A stretch of DNA of 20,752 nt from JBIYSM02 sp044759095 (lineage in GTDB: Bacteria > Bacillota > Bacilli > Brevibacillales > Brevibacillaceae): assembly GCF_044759095.2 (NCBI RefSeq), contig NZ_JBIYSM020000055.1:1-20752 (forward strand). The letters run 5' to 3'. The notes beneath the pieces were generated by a model. That model was given only the letters and a program-made list of their open reading frames with translations. It was not told the DNA's origin and made no database searches. Positions within the stretch are counted from its first letter, which is position 1. Every line of letters starts with the position of its first letter. Positions 1 to 6,393 of the stretch are shown here, piece by piece. Made by a program: the position numbers and the translations under genes.

Positions 1-18
1 TCGGGGCCCCGCCCGGCG

Positions 19-65
19 AAAAAAGGGACCCCACTCGGCTCAGCGATAGCTACCGCCGAGTGGGG
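19..65 (-). terminator. Rho-independent terminator of the PLP-enzyme gene
   Basis: A perfect 11-bp inverted repeat (CCCCACTCGGC at 29-39, GCCGAGTGGGG at 55-65) encloses a 15-nt loop. Read on the minus strand, the stem is followed by TCCCTTTTTT. It lies about 45 nt past the stop of the minus-strand gene ending at 110, so it very likely ends that transcript. Confidence 0.85.
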
Positions 66-109
66 TGAGAATAGCTAATGCCGGGTGGGTTTTCTTGCAT
101 GTTATGCGC

Positions 110-1315
110 TCAAACCGCCTGCAGAGCCTGCAATACATCCGCTTTCAGGTCTTCGATATGCTCGATGCCGACCGAGTAGCGCACAAAATTGGGCGGAATC
201 CCGGCTGTCCGCATCTGCTCCTCGTTCATCACTCCCCGCCACATCGCCGCAGTGTGTACCACCAGTGAATCGACCCCGCCCAGGCTGACAGCGTTCTGCG
301 ACAGTTTCAGTGCAGAAACGAAACGCTCAGTCGCGTCATACCCTCCTTTGACGGCAAAGGCGATCACCGCGCCGAAACCGCGCATTTGGCGCTTCGCCAA
401 CTCGTGTTGCGGATGGCTGGCAAGACCGGGATAATACACCCGCTCAATCTGCGGCTGCGCCTCCAGAAACTCGGCCAAGGCGAGGGCGTTGGCGTTGATG
501 CGTTCGACCCGCATCGGAAGCGTGCGCAAACCACGCAACAGCAACCACGCGTCCATGGGCGAGAGGACAGAGCCGATGGAGATATGCGTGTGCCAAATAC
601 GCTCAGCCAACTCTTCGCTGGTGCAGATCACACCTGCAGTCAAATCGTGGTGGCCGCCCAAATATTTGGTTGCACTGTGAACGACCACATCGACGCCCAG
701 ATCATGAGGACGCTGATTGATCGGCGACGCAAACGTGTTGTCGGCCACGGTGATAATGCCGCGGGGACGGGCCAACGCCGCCACGGCCGCCAGATCGGTC
801 ACCACCAAAGTCGGATTGGCTGGCGTCTCCACCATGATGAGCTTTGTATTGGGCCGAATCGCTGCGGCAAAGGCTTCGACGTCGGCTTGCTCGACCACGG
901 TCACTTCGACACCGAATCGCGGCAGCATCTCGTCCATGATCTTGGCGGTACTCATATAATGCCGCGTCTGTGCAATCACATGGTCGCCTGCGCTGACCAG
1001 CGCGAGAAGAGTCGTTGCAATCGCTCCCATTCCGGAGCCGGTTACCAGTGCGGTCTCTGTTCCTTCAAGCTCAGCCATCACCTTCTTGACGCGCTCGTGC
1101 ACGGGATTGCCGTAACGCGTGTAATAGCGGGGATGGCGGGGAGTTTCCGCCATGTCCGCGAATTCGGCGGCATCCTGGGCACGAAACGTGGCGGAGTAAT
1201 AAATCGCCGGAGCGATCGACCCATCGTTGGTCACCTCATCATCGGCGTGGATCACCAGGGTTTCATTTTGGAGTCCGCCGAGAGCCAGTTCTTGATGATG
1301 ATCACGTTTATTCAT
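110..1315 (-). CDS. Cys/Met-metabolism PLP-dependent enzyme (cystathionine gamma-synthase / methionine gamma-lyase family)
   Basis: A 401-aa fold-type I PLP enzyme of the Cys/Met family, which performs gamma- or beta-elimination or replacement on sulfur amino acids in the cytoplasm. Visible hallmarks are YYTRYGNP (about 64-71), the GSGMGA cofactor loop (about 93-98), Asp192 in ADNTF, the Schiff-base Lys217 in HSATKYLGG, and a C-terminal RYSVGIEHIEDL motif. The PLP-stacking tyrosine is probably Tyr120, but it sits in HYMSTAK instead of the usual LYGGT, so the substrate is uncertain. An in-frame ATG at 1339 would add eight residues but has no ribosome binding site. The ATG at 1315 has a purine-rich, rather distant GGAAGGTGG upstream and is preferred. 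The gene stands alone, with its own promoter and terminator. The family is certain. Choosing among synthase, beta-lyase and gamma-lyase is not possible from sequence alone. Confidence 0.9.
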   Translation of the reverse strand: MNKRDHHQELALGGLQNETLVIHADDEVTNDGSIAPAIYYSATFRAQDAAEFADMAETPRHPRYYTRYGNPVHERVKKVMAELEGTETALVTGSGMGAIATTLLALVSAGDHVIAQTRHYMSTAKIMDEMLPRFGVEVTVVEQADVEAFAAAIRPNTKLIMVETPANPTLVVTDLAAVAALARPRGIITVADNTFASPINQRPHDLGVDVVVHSATKYLGGHHDLTAGVICTSEELAERIWHTHISIGSVLSPMDAWLLLRGLRTLPMRVERINANALALAEFLEAQPQIERVYYPGLASHPQHELAKRQMRGFGAVIAFAVKGGYDATERFVSALKLSQNAVSLGGVDSLVVHTAAMWRGVMNEEQMRTAGIPPNFVRYSVGIEHIEDLKADVLQALQAV

Positions 1316-1372
1316 ACGCCGTCTCTTGCCACCTTCCATCTCATTTTCTTTGAACTTGTGACTATTATGACT

Positions 1373-1401
1373 ATTATAAAATTAAAAAATGAGAGGGGAA
1401 A
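1373..1401 (-). promoter_or_regulatory. Sigma-A-like promoter for the PLP-enzyme gene
   Basis: On the minus strand a perfect TATAAT (-10, 1373-1378) follows TTTCCC (weak -35, 1396-1401) with a 17-nt spacer in very AT-rich DNA. The predicted transcription start is about 50 nt before the start codon. Confidence 0.5.
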
Positions 1402-1420
1402 CCAATTTTTCCTTCGATGC

Positions 1421-1432
1421 GAATACGTATTC
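1421..1432. repeat. 12-bp palindrome upstream of the PLP-enzyme promoter
   Basis: GAATACGTATTC is a perfect palindrome about 20 bp upstream of the minus-strand -35. It could be an operator for the PLP-enzyme gene, but no regulator is known and no second copy was noticed. Confidence 0.25.
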
Positions 1433-1463
1433 AAAAATCATAGAAAACGTTCGGAAATTCTGC

Positions 1464-1493
1464 TTGCTAGCGTGACGGACGTTGTGGTAGATT
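1464..1493 (+). promoter_or_regulatory. Candidate promoter of the xpt-pbuX leader
   Basis: TTGCTA (1464-1469) and TAGATT (1488-1493) are separated by 18 nt, giving a predicted start about 20 nt before the guanine aptamer. Both boxes are imperfect. A promoter must lie in this area because the whole aptamer has to be transcribed, but the exact boxes are tentative. Confidence 0.3.
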
Positions 1494-1521
1494 TGTCAGT
1501 ATCACAAGAACATACGTTGAG

Positions 1522-1590
1522 ACTCGTATAATTTTGGGGATAAGGCCCATAAGTTTCTACCAGATGACCGTAAATCATCTGACTACGAGT
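1522..1590 (+). promoter_or_regulatory. Guanine (purine) riboswitch aptamer
   Basis: The segment closely matches the purine riboswitch consensus, including the conserved cores ATAAGGCCCATAAGTTTCTA and CCGTAAATCATCTGACTACG. Helix P1 is ACTCGTA (1522-1528) paired with TACGAGT (1584-1590). The nucleotide that sets specificity in the TGACTACG segment is C, which in this family means guanine/hypoxanthine/xanthine rather than adenine. It precedes xpt-pbuX, the classic target. Ligand binding should stabilise P1, free the downstream terminator and switch the operon off. Confidence 0.95.
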
Positions 1591-1701
1591 GAAAGAGCGC
1601 CTAGGGTTCCGTTCTTTGCCGATCGCTTCGATCCATGTGCAGGCAAGGAAGACTGGTCCGAGCGGCGCTGGCGCTTATTCGCGCTACACCTCAGGGAGAA
1701 A

Positions 1702-1776
1702 AGCCCAGACGGACCCGTTTCACTTGGAGTAGGCAACAAACCAGGTGGAGGGTCTGTCTGGGCTGTTGTTTTTTTT
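1702..1776 (+). terminator. Riboswitch-controlled transcription terminator (expression platform)
   Basis: Arms 1702-1716 and 1750-1764 pair over 15 bp with one G-U. An inner helix (CACTTGG at 1721-1727 with CCAGGTG at 1741-1747) extends it, and eight T residues follow (1769-1776). A competing antiterminator is visible: AGTGAAA (1588-1594), at the 3' side of P1, pairs with TTTCACT (1718-1724), and CTAC (1583-1586) pairs with GTAG (1729-1732). Ligand-bound P1 would therefore block the antiterminator and allow termination. Confidence 0.9.
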
Positions 1777-1802
1777 CACATTCATCATAGGAGGAGACAA
1801 GT

Positions 1803-2393
1803 GTGAAAGAGCTGCAGGAGAGGATTGTTCGGGACGGAAAGGTGCTGTCCAGCCATGTTCTCAAGGTGGATTCCTTTTTGAACCACCAGGTGGACCCTGT
1901 GCTGACGATGCAGATTGGCCAGGCGTTTGCAGAGTTGTTCCGCGAAGAACGGGTGACCAAAGTGCTGACCATTGAGGCAAGCGGCATTCACTTCGCTTTG
2001 GCGACGGCGTACGCGCTGGGTATCCCGTTCATTTACGCGAAAAAGAAGAAGGCCGTGACTCTGACGGAAGATGTCTACTCGGTTCCGGTCCATTCCTTTA
2101 CCCGTCAGGAGACGTACCAGATCAGCGTCTCCAAACAGTATCTGTCTGCCGAGGATCGCGTGCTGATCGTCGACGATTTTCTGGCTACAGGAGCCGCTCT
2201 CTTGGGTTTAACGAAAATCGTGGCCGATGCGGGGGCACATTTGATCGGAGTCGGTGCGGTTGTGGAAAAGAGCTTTCAGGAAGGGCGAGGACTGCTGGAA
2301 CAAGCCGGTGTGCGCGTAGAGTCTCTGGCGCGCATCGCCTCCATGTCTATCGGTGAAGTAAACTTTGTCCATCAGGCTTCTGTTCACTCCTAA
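1803..2393 (+). CDS. xpt: Xanthine phosphoribosyltransferase
   Basis: A cytoplasmic type I phosphoribosyltransferase that converts xanthine and PRPP to XMP, feeding guanine nucleotide synthesis. The 196-aa length is normal for Xpt. The PRPP-binding motif VLIVDDFLATG is at about residues 120-130, and the N-terminal MKELQERIVRDGKVLSSHVLKVD-like segment is typical of Bacillus Xpt. The start is GTG at 1803, set by AGGAGGAG at 1789-1796. The in-frame-looking GTG at 1801 runs straight into TGA. It is the first gene after the guanine riboswitch and lies 25 nt before pbuX, so the two form an operon that is shut off when guanine is plentiful. No odd features. Very confident. Confidence 0.95.
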   Translation: MKELQERIVRDGKVLSSHVLKVDSFLNHQVDPVLTMQIGQAFAELFREERVTKVLTIEASGIHFALATAYALGIPFIYAKKKKAVTLTEDVYSVPVHSFTRQETYQISVSKQYLSAEDRVLIVDDFLATGAALLGLTKIVADAGAHLIGVGAVVEKSFQEGRGLLEQAGVRVESLARIASMSIGEVNFVHQASVHS

Positions 2394-2418
2394 TCCCATA
2401 TACGAAAGGAAGAACACC

Positions 2419-3723
2419 ATGCTATCCAAGCAAAAACTGTTCACGCTGGGCATGCAGCACGTGCTTGCCATGTACGCCGGCGCCGTCATTGTCCCGTTGA
2501 TTATCGGCGGTGCGCTAAAGTTGACGCCGGCCCAAATTGCCTATCTGATCGCCGCTGACCTGTTCACCTGCGGGATCGCTACTCTGCTGCAGGTAATCGG
2601 CACGCGCTATACGGGCATCAAATTGCCGGTTGTTCTGGGCTGTACCTTTACCGCTGTCGGGCCGATCATCGCCATCAGCATGTCCAGCAACCTGGCAACC
2701 GCCTACGGAGCGATTATGGTCTCCGGTCTGTTCGTCGTTCTGGCGGCGCCGCTGTTCGGCAAACTCCTCCGCTTTTTCCCGACGGTTGTCCAGGGCTCGG
2801 TCGTCACCGTCATTGGGTTGTCGCTGATTCCCGTTGCCATGAACAATGCAGCCGGCGGCATGGGCAGCCCTGATTTCGGACAACCCCGCAACCTGCTTCT
2901 GGCTTTCGGTACGCTTGCCATCATCCTGTTGATCAACCGTCTGTTTACCGGATTTGTTCGCGCCATTTCTGTATTGGTCGGGTTGATCGTCGGAACGGCC
3001 GCTGCGTACGGCCTGGGGATGGTGAGCTTCGCCGGCGTGAACGAAGCGTCCTGGCTGAACATCGTCCAGCCGTTTTACTTCGGTACGCCGGAATTTAACC
3101 TTGTCGCGATTCTGACCATGATCCTCGTCAACATCATCAGCATGGTGGAGTCGACTGGCGTATACTTCGCGCTAGGCAAGGCGACGGACCAGGAAGTGAC
3201 CAAATCCGACGTCGTCAAAGGACTGCGCGGCGAGGGTGTTGCCATCGTGCTGGGAGGCATTTTCAACGCCTTTCCTTATACCGCGTTCTCGCAAAATGTC
3301 GGGCTCGTCTCGTTGACACAAATCAAGTCTCGTGACGTGATGATCGCAGCCGGGGGAATCCTGGTTGTACTTGGGCTGCTGCCGAAGCTGGCGGCGCTGA
3401 CCACGGTCATTCCCAACCCGGTATTGGGCGGGGCGATGATCGCCATGTTCGGCATGGTTGTCGCATCCGGCATCAACATCCTGTCCCGAGTAGATCTGCG
3501 CCAGAACGAAAACCTCTTGATCGCCGCATGCAGCATTGCGGTAGGGTTGGGTTCCGCTGCCGTGCCGCAGATGTTTGACCAACTGCCGACGATGGCCAAA
3601 ATGCTTCTGCAAAACGGCATCGTCACCGGTGCCATCACAGCCGTCGCACTGAACATCCTCCTGTCGCACAGCAAGCAAAAGGTCTCCGTTCCGGTAACCG
3701 CCAACGCCGTACCGGAGGCGTAA
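2419..3723 (+). CDS. pbuX: Xanthine permease, NCS2 family
   Basis: A 434-aa polytopic membrane protein of the nucleobase:cation symporter-2 family that imports xanthine for Xpt. Hydrophobic segments run through the whole length, beginning about residue 15. The NCS2 signature QNVGLVSLTQIKSRDV is present in the C-terminal half, as is the conserved VESTGVYFALG stretch before it. The length matches Bacillus PbuX. The start at 2419 is chosen because AAAGGAAG (2406-2412) lies just before it and the product then begins MLSKQKLF, as usual. An upstream in-frame ATG at 2365 lies inside xpt and would add residues with no homology. Co-transcribed with xpt under the guanine riboswitch. Xanthine specificity is inferred from the xpt pairing; uric acid or another purine is possible. 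Confidence 0.93.
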   Translation: MLSKQKLFTLGMQHVLAMYAGAVIVPLIIGGALKLTPAQIAYLIAADLFTCGIATLLQVIGTRYTGIKLPVVLGCTFTAVGPIIAISMSSNLATAYGAIMVSGLFVVLAAPLFGKLLRFFPTVVQGSVVTVIGLSLIPVAMNNAAGGMGSPDFGQPRNLLLAFGTLAIILLINRLFTGFVRAISVLVGLIVGTAAAYGLGMVSFAGVNEASWLNIVQPFYFGTPEFNLVAILTMILVNIISMVESTGVYFALGKATDQEVTKSDVVKGLRGEGVAIVLGGIFNAFPYTAFSQNVGLVSLTQIKSRDVMIAAGGILVVLGLLPKLAALTTVIPNPVLGGAMIAMFGMVVASGINILSRVDLRQNENLLIAACSIAVGLGSAAVPQMFDQLPTMAKMLLQNGIVTGAITAVALNILLSHSKQKVSVPVTANAVPEA

Positions 3724-3765
3724 TACAGAAAGCCGATTTCCCACTGGGGAGGTCGCCTCGATAGC

Positions 3766-3834
3766 AAAGTCTCATAATAAGACGAAGTATCAATATGATA
3801 CTCATTATCGTCTTATCATGAGACTTTTATTTTT
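3766..3834 (+). terminator. Long-stem terminator after pbuX
   Basis: AAAGTCTCAT (3766-3775) pairs with ATGAGACTTT (3818-3827). ATAAGACGA pairs with TCGTCTTAT, and AGTATCA (3786-3792) with TGATACT (3796-3802), with a mismatch and a 5-nt bulge between. TTTTATTTTT follows. This is a strong factor-independent terminator for xpt-pbuX. The apical palindrome may also act as a DNA site for the next operon (see separate entry). Confidence 0.85.
3786..3802. promoter_or_regulatory. Candidate upstream activator site for the sigma-54 promoter
   Basis: AGTATCAATATGATACT is a perfect 7-3-7 palindrome centred about 88 bp upstream of the expected sigma-54 transcription start. That distance is within the usual range for enhancer sites of bacterial enhancer-binding proteins. 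It is also the tip of the pbuX terminator, so its symmetry may simply reflect the hairpin. Binding by the regulator encoded at 6394-8181 is inference. Confidence 0.4.
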
Positions 3835-3854
3835 GAGTGTGGGTTTCTTTCCGT

Positions 3855-3871
3855 TTGGCACAGCAATTGCT
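3855..3871 (+). promoter_or_regulatory. Sigma-54 (RpoN/SigL) promoter
   Basis: TTGGCACAGCAATTGCT contains the invariant GG (3857-3858) and GC (3869-3870) at the strict 10-nt spacing. TTGGCAC and TTGC match the -24/-12 consensus very well. Transcription should start near 3882, about 32 nt before the lyase start codon. A sigma-54 activator gene lies in the same cluster, which supports the call. Confidence 0.9.
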
Positions 3872-3913
3872 ACTTATCCTCATGGAGAACAGCAGAAAGA
3901 CAGGAGGATGTGA

Positions 3914-5167
3914 ATGGTGTCGAATGGCAAAGAGATCCGCTATATAGTGAAGGATGTTCGGAGTGTCCCGTTCGGTGGGAAAGCCCTGCCATTCTTTATA
4001 ACGGCGGAGGCTTGCAAACAGGCAATCATGTTTCACCAATCATTTCAGGAGTATCAGCCGACTCCGCTCGTCAAGTTGGAGCGGTTGGCCGAAGTGCTGG
4101 GCGTCGGAAGCATTTACGTAAAGGACGAATCACATCGGTTCGGCCTGAACGCGTTCAAGGTGCTGGGTGCCGCCTATGCAATGGGCAGGTATTTGTGCCA
4201 GCAGCTGGGGAAACAGCCGGAGGAAATCACGTTTGACTACCTGCGCTCGGATGAGGTAAAGCGGCAGATCGGCTCTGTCACGTTTGTCACGGCGACAGAC
4301 GGCAATCACGGCAGAGCGGTGGCTTGGGCTGCACGGCAGTTTGGGCAAAAAGCGGTCGTCTATCTGCCAAAGGGGACAGCTTGCCAGCGTGTGGAGGCCA
4401 TCCGCGAGACAGGGTCAGAGGCGATAGTGACGGACGTCAATTATGACGACGCGGTCCGTCTGTCCCGGCAAGCCGCCGAGGAAAACGGCTGGCAGGTGGT
4501 GCAGGACACCGCCTGGGAGGGATACACGGAAATCCCGACATGGATCATGCAGGGGTACACCACGATGGTTGCGGAAGCGATCGATCAGCTGCGGTCAGAG
4601 GCGACCGACAGGCCTACGCATGTGCTGCTGCAAGCGGGTGTAGGATCGATGGCGGGTGCAGTGCTGGGGTGTTTGGTCGATCGGTATGGATCTGACTGCC
4701 CGCGAACCGTCATCGTAGAGCCTCATGCTGCCGACTGCGTGTACCGTTCCGTCGCGATCGGGGACGGAAAACCGCATGCCGTAGAGGGCGATCTGCATAC
4801 GATTATGGCGGGACTGGCGTGCGGCGAGCCCAATCCGATCGGCTGGGAGATCCTGCGCGATTATGCCGATGCCTACGTCAGCTGCCCGGATTACGTAGCC
4901 GCCAATGGCATGAGAATACTGGCCAGTCCACCGGGAAACGACAAGCGGGTCGTCAGCGGGGAGAGCGGCGCTGTCGGCATTGGCTTGCTGGCAGAGATCA
5001 TGCAGCGCGGCGAATTGCAGGAGCTGAAGGAACAGCTTCAACTCGGAGCGGATTCGGTTGTCCTTTGCTTCAGTACCGAAGGGGACACTGACTCTGCACA
5101 GTACCGGGAGATCGTCTGGGAAGGCAAGCATCCGGCACCTGCTCGAACAGGAGGAGAAGGGAAATGA
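3914..5167 (+). CDS. dpaL: 2,3-diaminopropionate ammonia-lyase (YgeX-like)
   Basis: A 417-aa fold-type II PLP enzyme; the family converts 2,3-diaminopropionate to pyruvate and two ammonia in the cytoplasm. The PLP lysine is Lys82 in the family signature DESHRFGLNAFKVLG (72-86). The ATDGNHGRAV motif (127-136) carries Asp129, and VQDTAWEGY (196-204) carries Asp198; these two would match the catalytic aspartates of the E. coli enzyme. A glycine-rich phosphate loop, AGVGSMAGAVLG, follows. The length is slightly above the usual 400. ATG at 3914 follows AGGAGG at 3902-3907. It is the first gene after a sigma-54 promoter and overlaps the next gene by 4 nt (ATGA), indicating translational coupling. 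In E. coli the homologue ygeX sits with ygeV and ygeY in the purine/urate cluster, so the substrate may come from purine breakdown or from N-acylated diaminopropionate. Confidence 0.93.
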   Translation: MVSNGKEIRYIVKDVRSVPFGGKALPFFITAEACKQAIMFHQSFQEYQPTPLVKLERLAEVLGVGSIYVKDESHRFGLNAFKVLGAAYAMGRYLCQQLGKQPEEITFDYLRSDEVKRQIGSVTFVTATDGNHGRAVAWAARQFGQKAVVYLPKGTACQRVEAIRETGSEAIVTDVNYDDAVRLSRQAAEENGWQVVQDTAWEGYTEIPTWIMQGYTTMVAEAIDQLRSEATDRPTHVLLQAGVGSMAGAVLGCLVDRYGSDCPRTVIVEPHAADCVYRSVAIGDGKPHAVEGDLHTIMAGLACGEPNPIGWEILRDYADAYVSCPDYVAANGMRILASPPGNDKRVVSGESGAVGIGLLAEIMQRGELQELKEQLQLGADSVVLCFSTEGDTDSAQYREIVWEGKHPAPARTGGEGK

Positions 5168-6321
5168 CGTACGACATCAACCGTGACGAACTGATGCATG
5201 TCCTGCAAAACCTGATTCGCATCAACTCGGTGAATCCGTATCTGGATGAAGACGGACCGGGAGAGCGTCAAATCGCTCGCTATATAGCCGAGCGCCTGCA
5301 GGCGAGCGGGCTTTTGGTCCGTTTTCAGCCGATCAACGATACGGCGGCAAACGTCATCGGCATTCTCAACGGAACAGGCGGCGGCAAGACATTGATGCTA
5401 AACGGCCATATGGATACGGTCAGTGCAAAGCGGATGGAGATTGAACCGTTTGAACCGAGATACGAGTCGGGACGGGTGTACGGACGGGGCAGTCTGGACA
5501 TGAAAGGAAGCCTCGCGGCGATGATCGCGGCGGTGGAAGCGGTCAAACGCTCGGAGATTTCCTTGACGGGGGACGTCATCCTCACCTTTGTCGCGGATGA
5601 AGAGTTTAAAAGTATCGGTACCGAGGAGTTGGTGAAGGAGTACACCGCTGATGCTGCCATCGTCTGCGAGCCGACCAACCTGGACATCGGTGTGGTGCAC
5701 AAAGGGTTTGCCTGGATCAAGTGCGAGGTATTTGGAAAATCAGCTCACGGCAGCCGTCCGCAGGAAGGGGTGGATGCGATTGTCCGGGCGGGGCGGGTGC
5801 TGCGGGAAATCGAGCGTCTCTGTGAACAGCTTGGTGCAAAAGAGCATCCGATCGTAGGGCCGCCTTCCGTACACGCTTCCCTGATTGGCGGGGGAACGGA
5901 ATTGTCCACCTATCCGGACTACTGCAAGCTGGAACTGGAAAGGCGAACCATCCCTGGTGAAACGGAAGCGGAGGTAATGGCGGAAATGGAAGCGATCATG
6001 AGCAGGCTGAGCGGCGAGGACGAACAGTTCCGGGCCCGGTATGAGCTCTTTTTCCTGCGGGAGCCGTTTGAGGTTTCGACGGAAGAACCGGTGTACCGGT
6101 GCCTGCACCAAGCCATTTCCAACCGGCTTCAGCGTCCGCCGAAGGTCGCCGGGTTTTCCGGATGGGCAGACTCGGCGCTGCTCCAGGGTGCGGGCATCCC
6201 TACCGTTCTGTTCGGTCCCGTGGGCGAAGGACTGCACGCCTCTTCAGAATGTGTGGAGTTTGAAAGCCTCGTCGACATGGCTCACGTCCTGGCGGAGACG
6301 ATCATCGATTTCTGCCGTTGA
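5164..6321 (+). CDS. M20-family metallo-hydrolase (YgeY / ArgE-DapE type deacylase)
   Basis: A 385-aa two-zinc amidohydrolase of the ArgE/DapE/CPG2 group, cytoplasmic, with no signal peptide. The expected ligands are all present: His82 and Asp84 in NGHMDTV, bridging Asp112 in GRGSLDMKG, catalytic Glu146 and ligand Glu147 in ADEEF, Glu169 in CEPTNL, and His358 in GLHASS. The lid/dimerisation segment includes GKSAHGSRPQEGVDA. The start overlaps the end of the lyase gene by 4 nt, with GGAGGAGAAGG just upstream, so the two proteins are made together. By analogy with ygeX-ygeY it probably releases diaminopropionate or a similar amino acid from an N-acyl or N-carbamoyl precursor for the lyase. Acetylornithine deacetylase or succinyl-DAP desuccinylase activity is less likely in this context. 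The exact substrate is unknown. Confidence 0.88.
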   Translation: MTYDINRDELMHVLQNLIRINSVNPYLDEDGPGERQIARYIAERLQASGLLVRFQPINDTAANVIGILNGTGGGKTLMLNGHMDTVSAKRMEIEPFEPRYESGRVYGRGSLDMKGSLAAMIAAVEAVKRSEISLTGDVILTFVADEEFKSIGTEELVKEYTADAAIVCEPTNLDIGVVHKGFAWIKCEVFGKSAHGSRPQEGVDAIVRAGRVLREIERLCEQLGAKEHPIVGPPSVHASLIGGGTELSTYPDYCKLELERRTIPGETEAEVMAEMEAIMSRLSGEDEQFRARYELFFLREPFEVSTEEPVYRCLHQAISNRLQRPPKVAGFSGWADSALLQGAGIPTVLFGPVGEGLHASSECVEFESLVDMAHVLAETIIDFCR

Positions 6322-6330
6322 TCCCGCCTT

Positions 6331-6362
6331 TTGCCCCCTGTCTCCTGCGTAACGCGTATAAT
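6331..6362 (+). promoter_or_regulatory. Sigma-A-like promoter for the sigma-54 activator gene
   Basis: A perfect TATAAT at 6357-6362 lies 32 nt before the chosen start codon. The best -35 candidate, TTGCCC (6331-6336), is 20 nt away, which is longer than ideal. It would allow basal expression of the activator independent of the sigma-54 promoter. Read-through from the upstream pair is also possible, since I see no terminator between. Confidence 0.45.
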
Positions 6363-6393
6363 GGAGAGAGACACTTGGAAGAGGGGATTCGCC

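Noticed and set aside
386..1531. Plus-strand open frame of 381 codons over the PLP-enzyme gene
   Set aside because: It overlaps a clear PLP enzyme on the other strand and runs through the promoter region into the riboswitch, with no ribosome binding site or known motif.
1525..1531. GTATAAT read as a -10 promoter box
   Set aside because: It is part of the conserved guanine aptamer (P1/J1-2), which must be transcribed to work.
3796..3812. Fur-like sequence (CGATAATGAGTATCA on the minus strand)
   Set aside because: It matches a Fur 7-1-7 motif with two mismatches, but it is part of the pbuX terminator stem and the next genes are not iron-related; a chance match is more likely.
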